Assembly: GCF_030247195.1 (NCBI RefSeq)
Contig: NC_080672.1
Coordinates: 71,093,771-71,157,770 of the forward strand
From: Topomyia yanbarensis
Lineage: Eukaryota; Arthropoda; Insecta; Diptera; Culicidae
Direction of reading: 5' to 3'
DNA: 64,000 nt
In this document: positions 54,100 to 64,000 of the stretch, piece by piece
Numbering within the stretch: the first letter of the stretch is position 1
How the letters are laid out: each line of letters starts with the position of its first letter
Notes under the pieces: generated by a model
Databases searched by the model: none
What the model was told of the DNA's origin: nothing
The model's input: the letters and a program-made list of their open reading frames with translations, nothing else
Program-made: the position numbers and the translations under genes

Positions 54100-54840
54100 G
54101 TCTGCACCCAAATCAAAAATCTCTTGCAATAATTGCAAGCGACAATCACTTGCAAATAATGTTAGCATCGCTTGCAATTTTGCAGTGAAAGCCGCTTGCA
54201 ATTGTTGCAAGCATATAAAATCACTTCATCTCTTGCTATACGTACATAAGTTTCTTCAACACACTATCAAAGTATTACCACCACATTTACGTGCCTATGT
54301 TGGGTGTTATAGCAACGCACGGCGAGTTTTTATTTTCCATCTACTTTTTATTCATTTCTCGCCAACATCATCAAACGCAGTTTTGCGGCTTATTCATTAC
54401 ACACGAGACGGCATCAAATTGCGGATGTGCTGATTGTACGAGTTTTAACGCTCTGTCAACATGTGCAAAAATAGAGCAGTGCCTATAGTCAGTACTAAGA
54501 TGCGCAAGGAAGTGAGTTCACATCTGAGTGTGTCCTTATTTTTCCATTAATCGTGAAATGATCCAAGTATATAAATACGACTTTTATCCACTCATAATTA
54601 TCTGGTAACATGGTTGGATGGATAGAGTATTGGTTAGTGATCTGCCCGTATGGGGCTCATTTTTCAATGCCAGAAGTCTTTTTATCTAACGCATATTGGT
54701 CACCAATACACATACATCGCTTATACATAGGAAAACATCGTTTTTTTCTGTTTCTTGCAATACATGCAAGGAAGCTTCTTGCAATTTTTGCACATTACCA
54801 AAACGCTTGCAATTTTTGCTCGTATTTATTGCATTAATGT
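54100..54840. repeat. CTTGCAAT-motif clusters (54110-54215 and 54755-54835)
   Basis: CTTGCAAT or its complement ATTGCAAG occurs repeatedly at both ends of this interval (for example CTTGCAATAATTGCAAG and CTTGCAATTGTTGCAAG). Flanking sequences (GTTAGGAAAACTTTTTT...GCTTCTTTT at 54035 and 55125) are also duplicated. Probably a repeat-derived element inserted in, or duplicated with, its flank. Ends not resolved. Confidence 0.5.
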
Positions 54841-55417
54841 AAGCGAATCTTACCTGGTACGTTTTGGGTGTGTAAAACGATAAATATTAGACTTTTGACA
54901 ATTTATGATGGGGTAACGCGAATAACTTTTAAAAAGGACATAATTACAAGAATTAATTGTTCTTGTTGGAGCAAAATTCCAAATATTTCGAAAACTATCG
55001 CATTTTGGAAGATATTTGTTAAACGCATATTGAATTAAAATGATACTTAGAATTATATTCTGTAATAAAATTACAGTTTTGTATGTCAATTAGTATGAAA
55101 TTTAAAAACATGTATAAAGTTATTGTTAGGAAAACTTTTTTGCTGATAATTTCTCCATCATGAAATCGCATTCAAAATGCTTCTTTTCTCCTTAGATTTT
55201 TGTTAACAAAATGTAAAAAATTAGAAAAAATGGTTTTTTTTGAAATTTGAAATTTTATCATAAATTTTTGTTTTTGTGAAAAATGACACAAAAATTTTTT
55301 CAGTGTATATTTTTTTCTTGCAGAAGTATTCATTCCCTGTAACTCGTTCTCAGATAGTTTTACTGTATAAAATAGTGTAATCGAACAAAATTATTGCACG
55401 TAGAAACGTGTACGCTA

Positions 55418-57106
55418 GGGTGGCCCAAAATGACATCATGTTAAAAAAAAGTCATCGGGCTCACTTCTTAAATGAAAGGTTTCAGGAGCACTTTCTTCTT
55501 CGGAGTGAATTTGCTAAAATGCTCCCTACTGGTGGCGAATTTTGATTTTTTTGAAAAATGGGCCGATGTTGGGTAAAATTTCAAATGCGTGCCTCTTGAA
55601 GTGCTCCTGAACGACCTTAGATTTATTTCAGTATTTTTTTCTATTTTCTGAATGTCCTAATGGAGAAGTTGGGTTAGTTAGTTTGTACAAATTTTGAATT
55701 AGAAAAGCGACAGAGCCATTAAAACTTAGTAAAAAGTGAAATTTTTGTTGTTTTTCAGTAGTTTTTCTTTAAAACTGGGTATCTACAAAATTTTAAAACT
55801 AAAAAAACACTTTATATAGTTGAGCCAAATACAGGGGCGTAATTTTGCTGAAGAAAGTATATAGCTACGGCCAATGGGGTATGAGTTATTTAAGTTTTTG
55901 TTAAATACCCTTTTGACATTTTATGATAATCATTAAAAATAACTCTGTTCTACGAAATAAAACAACTGAAGTGTGCTTAATCCGCATATTGTTTTTCGGA
56001 AACTGAAAGGAAAATGATAAAAAATGGCGTTTTTCGCTTGTCGCTTGTTTCGGTTTTTATGAGCACATGACGAATTTTTTTAAAATTATTTTGTATACTA
56101 ATAGCAACCTAGCGGGTTTGAAAATCACTAAAATTAAACAAATATGTCGAGTTAATTGCAAGTTATGGCGTATAATTGATGGCTGAATTGATTGGCGTAT
56201 TCACATTTTATATACAAGGTCTTATTTCCATGTTAGGAACTTTAAAGTGGAGAAAAATGCAGAAGAGTGAGGTGAGTGTTGAAAAACTGATATTTACTGT
56301 CACAGATCACATAATTCCGAAATAGTCGAATTTCGGACAAATATCCTCGAAAAAGTTTTACAACAGAATACAGCGCATCTTCTGACACAATTATTTTGTT
56401 GAAGATGCCTCCTGGAAGTAATTATGGAGAATTATATCTTCAAAAAATAATTAGAGACGTATAATACAAAAAAATCATCAGATGCTCATTAAACCTCGTC
56501 CTGGCATACTAAAGGCGTACAAAAAACGTCATTTTTCATAATTTTCCTTCTATTTTCCGAAAAACAATGTGTGGTCAAAGCACATCTGAACTGATTTATT
56601 TTTTGGAACAACATTATTTTTGATGAATTGCTAAAAATGTCAAAGGTTATCTAACAAAAACTTAAATAACTCATGCCCCATTAGCCCCTGTATTTGGCTC
56701 AACTATATAAAGTGTTTTCTATACTTTTAAAATTTTGTGGATACCCAGTTTTGAAGAAATAATACTAAAAAAAAAAAAATTTCACTTTTTGCTAAGTTTT
56801 AATGGCTCTGCCGCTCTTATAATTCTAGATTTGTACAAACTAACTAACCCAACTTCTCCATTTGGATCTCCAGAAAAATAAAAATAAAATGCTGAAAGAA
56901 ATCTAAGACAGTTCGGGACCACTTCAACAGGCATAAATTTGAAATTTTATCCAAAATCGGCCCATTTTTCAAAAAATCAAAATTCGCCACTAGTAGGAAG
57001 CGTTTTATCAGATTCTCCGAAGAAGAAAGTGGTCCTAATACCCTAACCTTTCATTTAAGAAGTGAGCCCGATGACTTTTTTAACATGATGTCTTTTTGGG
57101 ACACCC
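55418..57106. mobile_element. Long-inverted-repeat element (1,689 bp, arms ~600 bp)
   Basis: The left arm (55418-~56045) and the right arm (~56515-57106) are diverged inverted repeats. The ends are GGGTGGCCCAAAATGACATC and the complement of GATGTCTTTTTGGGACACCC. TA flanks both sides (55416-55417 and 57107-57108). The ~470-bp centre has no open frame of note. A foldback-type element. Confidence 0.8.
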
Positions 57107-57238
57107 TAGTCTACGCCCTTTTGAAAAATTGCCCATATATTAGAATATTGCAATTGCCAGAGAAAATCATGAATATTCATAAACGGAGCACAAATGTTAA
57201 GTTCCGTTCGAATCGACGAAGGTCATATTTTGCGATCG

Positions 57239-58096
57239 CACAGAGGAGTAACTAGAACAAATTCTTGGCCAAAAACCAAAATATTTTTTTTTGTTTCGTT
57301 ATATGTTTTTACATACCTAAGAACCCACTGTATAACGTGGCAAAATTAGGAGTATATCAAAAATTGTTAAAGAATTTTTGCATGTATGCCCAATGGTGAT
57401 ATTTTAAGGGATATTTTAATCGTTTTCGTTATATATTCAGCAAAATCGCTTTCTAGTGATGATGACTGTATCAAACAAGACAATATTATTACAAATCTAG
57501 TTCAACACAACCGTTTGTTTAACTTCAGCTTAAAACTAACTAAAAAAGTAGACTTGCTGTGTATTGCACCAACTTTAAAAAAAATACCTTTTTTAAACAT
57601 TTCATTCCAAATTAGAATGATAAAAAAGTTACATTATACGGCAAAGTTGCTGAAGCAGTATTACAAAACAAGATTTCAGCTATACAAAAAATATACGAAC
57701 TCTTCCAATCCTGTCCGATCCACCAATCCCAAGCGGTTTGAAAATATTGAAATTTTTACTAATTTGAGGTACACCGAAATGCTGTAGGGCCAAATATTAT
57801 GTTTGCCAAAATGTTTCTCTATGAAAATAAAAAAAAATGCGTCCCTTTTCTTCTCCCTTTCCCACTGATCAAATGTTTATGCAACTGGAAAAACAAATAT
57901 ATTCACAAAGATCACCTAGAAATTACTAGTATTCGAAAGGATATAGAAAATTGGCCTCTGCACTGGTAGGTGGGTAGATGCCAAATTGTTCCAAAAACTA
58001 GTAATTGTCTATTTTTAGTTCATATTAAGGCATAATAACAACAATTGCAGCAGCAAATAATTTTGGCCAGGATTCGACCCCAATTACTCCTCTGTG
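57239..58096. mobile_element. Inverted-repeat element with CAC ends and 5-bp duplication (858 bp)
   Basis: The ends CACAGAGGAGTAA and TTACTCCTCTGTG are perfect over 13 bp and extend imperfectly to about 45 bp (...TTGGCCAAAA / TTTTGGCCA...). The duplication GATCG is at 57234-57238 and 58097-58101. A CAC start and 5-bp duplication are Transib features. That is a suggestion only. A 133-codon frame inside (57386-57787) has no transposase motif. Confidence 0.65.
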
Positions 58097-58101
58097 GATC
58101 G

Positions 58102-59090
58102 GCCGGTTTCTCATGGAATCCCTCATATGAGATGAATAGAGTGACTGAGGTGAATTAGGAAGCGTCTACCTTATTTCCAATAAATTATTCTAAGCCTTAG
58201 CGTAAATCGAAACTGACTCATTTCCGAGAGTACCTTCGCTGTTGTGCTGGAATCAGTTTATAGTTTGAAGAGATAACTGCCCGATTTGCATATTTCTAAA
58301 CATAATTCATGATTTTCTTTCATTTTATGAGCACCTTTGTAGTAGATATCGGATCAATTCCCTTACTACTAGAACAGATCTTACAATCGACTGACAGGGT
58401 AACAAATAGTATCCATTTCAAAAAAAAAATTAAGATGATAAAAGCAAGACGATTCTGCTAGTCCATCGCGGTCGCATAATCAATTTTCGTTCCCTTTCCG
58501 CTTTACCTCGAACATGCTTCCCAATTGTTATCTCAATTGACTCCAACCCTTTGCTCAAAACCCAAGACGGTTGATCCAGTTCCCATAAATCTTAGATTTG
58601 CACTTCGCTATCGTTGTGCGAAACGTAAATTAGCCAAGGTGCAGGGGAAACCGAACTAAATATCAACGTTTGCCGCTTTTAGAGATCCTCGATGAATCCA
58701 AGTGAACGAGTTCTCTACACCCAAAATCCGACGGGTATGTTTCTATTACTTTTGGGTAAGATTCTATTGTCTTTTCGGTAACAGATCACGCAATTGCGCA
58801 TTGCGGTATTAAACTCAAAGGTAGTAAACGGTGGAATGACGAATTTCGGTTGCTGTTCATGTATGCGCATCACACAAACACTTTTGCAGTATGTGTCAAC
58901 CTCGGCTCTGTTCGGATGTAGGATAATTCGGTCGATTGCTATGATACTATTAGTACCGAGTCAAACCAACCGAAATCCTGGCGGATCTCTGACCAAATTC
59001 AGGCTGGAATCTGCCCCAATATTGGCAGAACCCAGCCAGAATTACGGATTTTTACTGGGTAGGTTGGATAGTGGAATAAAAAGTTTAGGC
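58102..59090. other. Non-coding stretch
   Basis: No gene or named repeat. The part at 58940-59090 (CCAACCGAAATCCTGGCGG, CCAGCCAGAATTACGG) looks like degraded repeat leading into the minisatellite. Confidence 0.4.
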
Positions 59091-59091
59091 G

Positions 59092-59300
59092 GTTTCCGGA
59101 TCTGGCAGCTAGGTCCCCAAATCCGGACCTCCTGGATCCAGACCAGTGCACAGATCCGAACCAGTTCCCAGATCTGGACCAGTAGCCGGATCCGGACCAG
59201 TACCCGAATCTAGTCCATCCCCTTTTCCCCTTACCAAGTCCGGACCTGAACCAGACCTGATTCTGAGATCCAGACAAGTAACTGGATCCGAACCCTCGGT
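59092..59300. repeat. Minisatellite of GATCCGGACCAG-like units
   Basis: Degenerate 11-13-bp words (GATCC(G)GACCAGT, GATCTGGACCAGTA, AATCTAGTCC) in tandem. They generate repetitive open frames on both strands (IRTSSQIWTSSRI-like). Not a gene. Confidence 0.8.
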
Positions 59301-59784
59301 TCGGATACGTGGATCCAAACCATAGGTCTTGCTTCCCGTACATGACGGGAAGGACTGTTCACGTTTTGTGCAGTCGCTACCTTGCTGTTAACGTCCGTGA
59401 TAGAAAAGAAATTTCAATTTAATACCAGCCGAAATATCCCATCACTATTCCGAGTCTTTTTTCTGACTGTGCTTTGAAGCTAGCCGAGTGTGAGCCGATC
59501 TTCAAATACGGAATGTGTCGTGTAGAGAAAATCGTATCTCGTCTTTGTCCACATAGCGTTCACTTCACTTGATGCGCAATACAATGACAAGCGAAGTGCT
59601 ACACACTTCCAGACAATCCGACGCGATAATATTTATTGAAAAAGAATTGATGAAACATGAGTACGACGCAGAGAAGATTTGAATGTGTTGGTATTACCGT
59701 TTGAGGAATTCTTTGTTGTCACCGTTTTAACATGAAACGTCTTGCTATTAGATCATTTTTTCTTATTACCGTAAAGGTATTACA

Positions 59785-60106
59785 GCCAAGTTTTGGGTTT
59801 AGAGGCCGTATATACACTGCGTACTCCACAAATATCACGGGAAAAGGAGATATTGGTTAGTAAGTATAAAAGTTAGATTTTACATCTTCTGTACCGACGC
59901 CAGAGAGTTAACTCCACTATCTGGACTAGATATCGATCCATCAACTCATGTACCGAGGACCAACGACTTTACTTCCCTTGCCAAGGGAGACGACAAATTT
60001 TTTCACCCTAGAAAAATCTCAACGATCTCGGTTGGGATTAAACCCAGACCAACTGGAATGAGTGGCAGTCACGCTTACCACTCAACCACCGACGCCGTCA
60101 ATAGAT
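59785..60106 (-). mobile_element. tRNA-derived SINE (minus strand)
   Basis: On the minus strand the head begins GACGGCGTCGGTGGTTGAGT. An A-box (GGTGGTTGAGTGGTAAGCG) and a B-box (GGTCTGGGTTTAATCCCAACC-like, 60031-60051) are spaced as in a tRNA. An unrelated body follows, to about 59785. This is the pol III architecture of insect SINEs. The family is not identified. Confidence 0.7.
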
Positions 60107-61404
60107 CGTGAATAATGTACTATGAATGAAAACCCAGTTCACGTATTTATGATTAATATTTTTTTATTTTTCGAACTATTTCAAGAGTACGGATAATTGA
60201 ATCGAGACCAATATATAATAAATAATGACTTACTTCACGAGAGATGGAAGAATTCATGAATAACAATAGTTAACGATCAAATGTCCAATTTTGGTTTTAT
60301 GGACTACTTTGCAATCATGAAAACTAGGTCTAATCCAGATTTAATAAATCATGTATCACTTCACGTCGTATAGTTGGACTCTGAATTATGTTCCTAAGTT
60401 TATTATTAGAATAATGAATCAACATTTGGTTTATGAATAACGTTCACAAAGTTTTGAATTAGTACACGCACAGAAAATAGATTTGGTAATGAGGTAGCAG
60501 AAACCGTGAGCCGTTGTTCATGGTTCGGTTTTAGTAAAAATGAAAAAGTAATTCCCATAGTAATGTGCGTTTTCGAAAATTCTTTCAATTTTGTACAACA
60601 TATTTTCCTATGTTTATCGTATTTATTCATTGTTACATTAACTCCAGCTAACTTCAAATTATTATTGATTGTTATTATTGAGAAGTTTATGAAGTTCACT
60701 TCATAATAACCCACAATTTTTCAGTAGGAATAAATCACACAGTGTCGCCTAGCTGGACAAAACCTATATTGGATTTTTAATGATTTGACAATTTTTTCGG
60801 TTTATAAACAGGTTCAATAGAGTCTTCTCAAAATATTAAGTCTCAAAGACGAAAGATTGATTTTTTACAGAACTTCAAAGGTGAAAAGATACCAACTCTG
60901 GAAAAAAAAATTGGTCAAACCTATGTTATTCAAATGAATATATCTTTTTAGTTAAGATTCCGATTAGGGTCGAACTAGTTTCATTTGAAATATTATTCGC
61001 TGGACTTATACTTAGACTTATACTTGCCATTCCATTTAGTCTCGCTCAGACATGAAGAACAAATAATAAATCGTGCATTAAATTAAAATTATAATGTTCA
61101 AAGTGGCTGTACTTTTTTTGGAAACAGTTCGGAAAGATCGCTTGTAATTAACGACACTTGAAAATTGGTGTACTTTCCGAAAAGCCTTGTCTTGTGTCTT
61201 GTTTTGCCACTTTCTGCCCCGAGGTATGAAAAAGGTGATTTTTCATAATATGTCTGAAGAAGAGGCATGGTAGTGTTTGATTGCCCATGGTTCGTAATAT
61301 AATTTATAAATGGCTCTCAGTGTTATCAACCATTGAACATGTGTATATTCTGCTAAAAATTCACCAGACTAAATTTTTTTTGAAAAGAATTTTCTGATAA
61401 AGTA
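60107..61404. other. Non-coding stretch; CATGAA-rich repeat at 60110-60490
   Basis: 60110-60490 belongs to the same TGAA/CATGA-rich family as 42660-43240. The remainder has no recognised gene. Confidence 0.4.
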
Positions 61405-62351
61405 GGGGAGACCGGGGCCCGTTGGCGGTGTTTTCAATTTTTTTATCGCTTTGATTTTTGTAGATCTTTCAAAATTGAACACTTTCCATGAAAGAGCAGA
61501 CTGTTAGCAACATCTCTGAATTTTATTGAAATGTTTGATACACAGTCTCCATTTTTAGAGCCAAAATATGTGACTCGGAAAACCCGCCAACTTACCCCAG
61601 CCCCGGGGTAAGTTGGCGGTATGAATAGGGTAAGTTGGCGGAATGCCAGAAAATAAGCAATCGAATAAAAATTCGATTACATCAGTGGTTCTTATGGAAT
61701 GTACTAATTATCATTTCAATAAAACTGTATATTATTCGACAGTTGCCATCAAATTTCAGTATCAATACCCCGGTATTTCGACTTCGACGCATACTCCATA
61801 TTCAAAAACAAATTTTCCAAATTTTTCAGGCGATTGGCCGAATAAATGTTCCCCTGCATTGACGAGACAAAACACCAAATGATTCTCATACTTTGGAGTG
61901 AATTCCAGAAATGAAAATAAATGAAAATGATGAAGACTTTTTTTGCACTGTAAATAGTACCGCCAACTTGCCCCACGTGCGTCACCGGCAACTTACCCCA
62001 ACTGCATATTTTATAAAAAAAGGAGTTAAAAAATAACTTTTGATTGTGGATAGGTGTAATATCTATACGGATACTGAAGGCTATTTTCACGCACTATCGA
62101 AAAATATAATCATTCGGCAAATAGATTGAAAGTTACCCAAATAATACAAAATATTTAAAATTAAGAAAATTTACAACGAATCCTCAAAAACACAATATCG
62201 CCTACAAAATGTTTTGCAATAAAATCACATTGGATAATGTGTTTCACATTACTTGAGATACACAACGAAAGGTAGCGCTATATGTCTAATGGCAACGGAG
62301 AAAAGGTGATCCGCTATCTTACCCCAACCGCCAACTAGCCCCGGGCTCCCC
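61405..62351. mobile_element. TA-flanked element (947 bp) with internal copies of its terminal motif
   Basis: The left end GGGGAGACCGGGGCCCGTTG and the complementary right end (CAACTAGCCCCGGGCTCCCC) are imperfect inverted repeats, with TA on both sides (61403-61404 and 62352-62353). The motif GGTAAGTTGGCGG or its complement recurs inside, near 61585, 61608, 61630, 61965 and 62000. No transposase. Superfamily unresolved. Confidence 0.75.
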
Positions 62352-62494
62352 TACACTTTATATTCGCAATTCGTTGAATTTTCAAACCACACTAAGTGCC
62401 AAAACTTTGAGGCAAAAAAGAATAAAAAATTAACATCAAATATGTATTTAGCACTACAAAATTACCCCAATGTAAAGTTTTCATCAAATTCAGG

Positions 62495-63106
62495 CCACTT
62501 TTGAGTGTTTTGTAGATCAATTCTGTGGGTCGAAAATCGGCCAGCATATACCGGTTTCAAAGCAATGCAGTACTTGCCTGATAGAGTATTTTGGATCTAT
62601 CACCGAAATCAGAAGTGGGACAGGTATTTAGATACTATGCGACAAGTTACTGGACTTATTCAGGAGGACAAGAGACTTCGATACTGACATGCGTCCCGAT
62701 GGATGGTGGTAGAATTATTCTGTCCTTGTCGGTTGTACTACTGATGATGAGGCAAACCGACGGTTATCGGCTAGAATTGGTGGTTGATCCAGTTTCGGAG
62801 AAAAGAGGCTTCCAAACATCTCCGGTTGAAGCGGTACGATTTTTCTTGTACTCGCGTAAAAGAATTCCTTCGCACCAATTTGATACAGATAGGGCTCGCG
62901 TCGTGAGCTCAGGTTTGATTGTAACTTTGAACGAAATGAAATTCCTAGTGCCTAACAAGTGCCTCTGCAACGAATTTTTCATTATAAACTATGAACACTT
63001 CACATACAAACGAATGTATGAACCGCACAACATGTGGTGCAAGCACCTGACAATAATCAAAATAAATCCTTTTTCTCACCAGATATTTCCAGTTCCATAT
63101 GCATGA
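62495..63106 (+). pseudogene. Possible pickpocket-like (DEG/ENaC) channel gene remnant
   Basis: Two overlapping + strand frames together resemble a pickpocket channel. Frame 62505-62687 contains YTGFKAMQYLPDRVFWI then QKW, like the N-terminal cytoplasmic 'HGFKY...RIFW' and post-TM1 'QKW' motifs of this family. Frame 62591-63106 (171 codons) contains RGFQTSPVEAVRFFLYSRKR, TLNEMKFLVPNKC and NYEHFTYKRMYEPHN, like an extracellular segment. The first transmembrane helix and most cysteines are missing and two frames are needed, so it would be a pseudogene or a misassigned chance frame. The similarity is from memory of family motifs. Confidence 0.35.
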
Positions 63107-64000
63107 GTGGGAAAAACAAACAAAATCCTAAGCGCAACAATGTCACCCCTAAAGTCCTCTAACAATTTAATAGAACCTACAAACGCTACTGTCATCTAAG
63201 CAAACAAACCTCACTTTCCAATGATTTTTGTTTGTTTTGGGGGTTCCGGTCCGGTTCCATTTCGCGTCGCGTCGTTTACACAAATTAAAAGTACCACGTT
63301 GCGTATCTTGTTGTGGACATTTTTCTTTCCTTTCCCAAATTAGAAAAAAAAACGGGGACATCGCATCGTGATTGAAGATTCGGTTATATTTGCCGGATTG
63401 CATCGTTTGAACGTGGAAAATGACACCCTCGTCGGTTTTTTTTTATTTCCAAAGATGAGGTCGCATTTTTTCCTACTGCGAAGAGATTTTCCAATACAAA
63501 CTTTCCCTCTATTTGTAAGTGGGTGCTACTGTTTACCACTTCAATTGTAAAAAGTGTGGAATTGAATCGAAACTGTAATTTAAAATGTAAAATGTTTTTC
63601 TTTCCTGCAACTCAATTGGACTGAGAAAGAAAACAACCTCAATCACCTCCGCAAAATAAACGGAACGAACGCGTTCATGGGAAATGGGTTCAGACGATCT
63701 CGGTTTAAATCGGTTCGCACCGATTAATGGAAGCTTCCGAGAACTTGGGTCCATATCGGATGGGTTAAATCGATTCCGCGCCACCGTTCGAACTGATTAA
63801 GATGCTCTACTCGAGAAGCTCCGGATAACGTGCCATGAAAATCGATCCCGATTTTCAGCTCAAAACGGTCGAGGAATTAGGCGTGCAATTAAATGATGTT
63901 TCAATTTTATCCCGCTCTTTTAGAATGATCGAAATGATCTATTCTGGCTTCGGATAGGAAACTGCTCCGGTGCGCTCTGATGGTTGCCGGATGAGAGCAG
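63107..64000. other. Non-coding end of the window
   Basis: Single-copy-looking DNA with no recognised element. Open frames up to 83 codons lack signatures. Confidence 0.4.

Noticed and set aside
54098..54433. Cys-containing 111-codon frame
   Set aside because: Generated by the CTTGCAAT repeat cluster.
58794..59343. 139- and 114-codon frames
   Set aside because: Their repetitive parts are the GATCCGGACCAG minisatellite read in frame.
60031..60106. tRNA gene candidate on the minus strand
   Set aside because: Pol III boxes and spacing fit, but the acceptor and anticodon stems do not close and an unrelated body follows. Called a SINE.
1..64000. CRISPR arrays, bacterial operons, viral genome insertions
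   Set aside because: No spaced identical repeats, no prokaryotic gene arrangement, and no frame with recognisable non-retroviral viral proteins.

Overview
The window looks like nuclear DNA of a mosquito, most likely a culicine (Aedes/Culex/Sabethini type). It holds an insect group-B Sox gene split by a 19-kb intron, and almost everything else is mosquito-style transposable elements: TA-, TTAA- and 8-bp-TSD MITEs, R1- and LOA-like LINEs, a Ty3/gypsy element, tRNA-derived SINEs, and the dispersed family beginning CCTTTCTCATATAGAAAGG. The species assignment rests on these repeat families and on the Sox sequence, not on a search.

Layout. 1-20606: two coding exons of a SoxB2-type gene (probably Sox21b) on the + strand, at 1292-1486 and 20524-20606. 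Their phases match exactly across a 19,037-bp intron. The intron carries a decayed but nearly full-length R1-like LINE (minus strand, about 2330-7890) and a complete, very young Ty3/gypsy retrotransposon (7966-16877; 1050-bp LTRs differing at 2 sites; TSD ATTC). The retrotransposon has an intact gag, an intact pol, and a textbook -1 frameshift signal between them. AT-rich simple-sequence DNA follows. The first half of the HMG box must lie upstream of the window.

20607-36600: non-coding DNA with nested MITEs, Tc1/mariner (DD37E-like) transposase debris, a LINE ORF1 remnant and a TA-flanked element holding an inverted satellite array. 36600-44100: a near-perfect 198-bp-arm hairpin and a large foldback element packed with a degenerate 7-bp satellite. 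44100-58100: an RNase-H-bearing LINE interrupted by a MITE, a TTAA element nested in another MITE, and a 1.7-kb long-inverted-repeat element. 58100-64000: a tRNA-derived SINE, a TA-flanked element with internal copies of its terminal motif, and a broken reading frame that resembles a pickpocket (DEG/ENaC) channel.

Only the Sox exons can be called host coding sequence with confidence. Gag and Pol of the LTR element are the only other intact proteins. No tRNA, rRNA, CRISPR or bacterial gene was seen.
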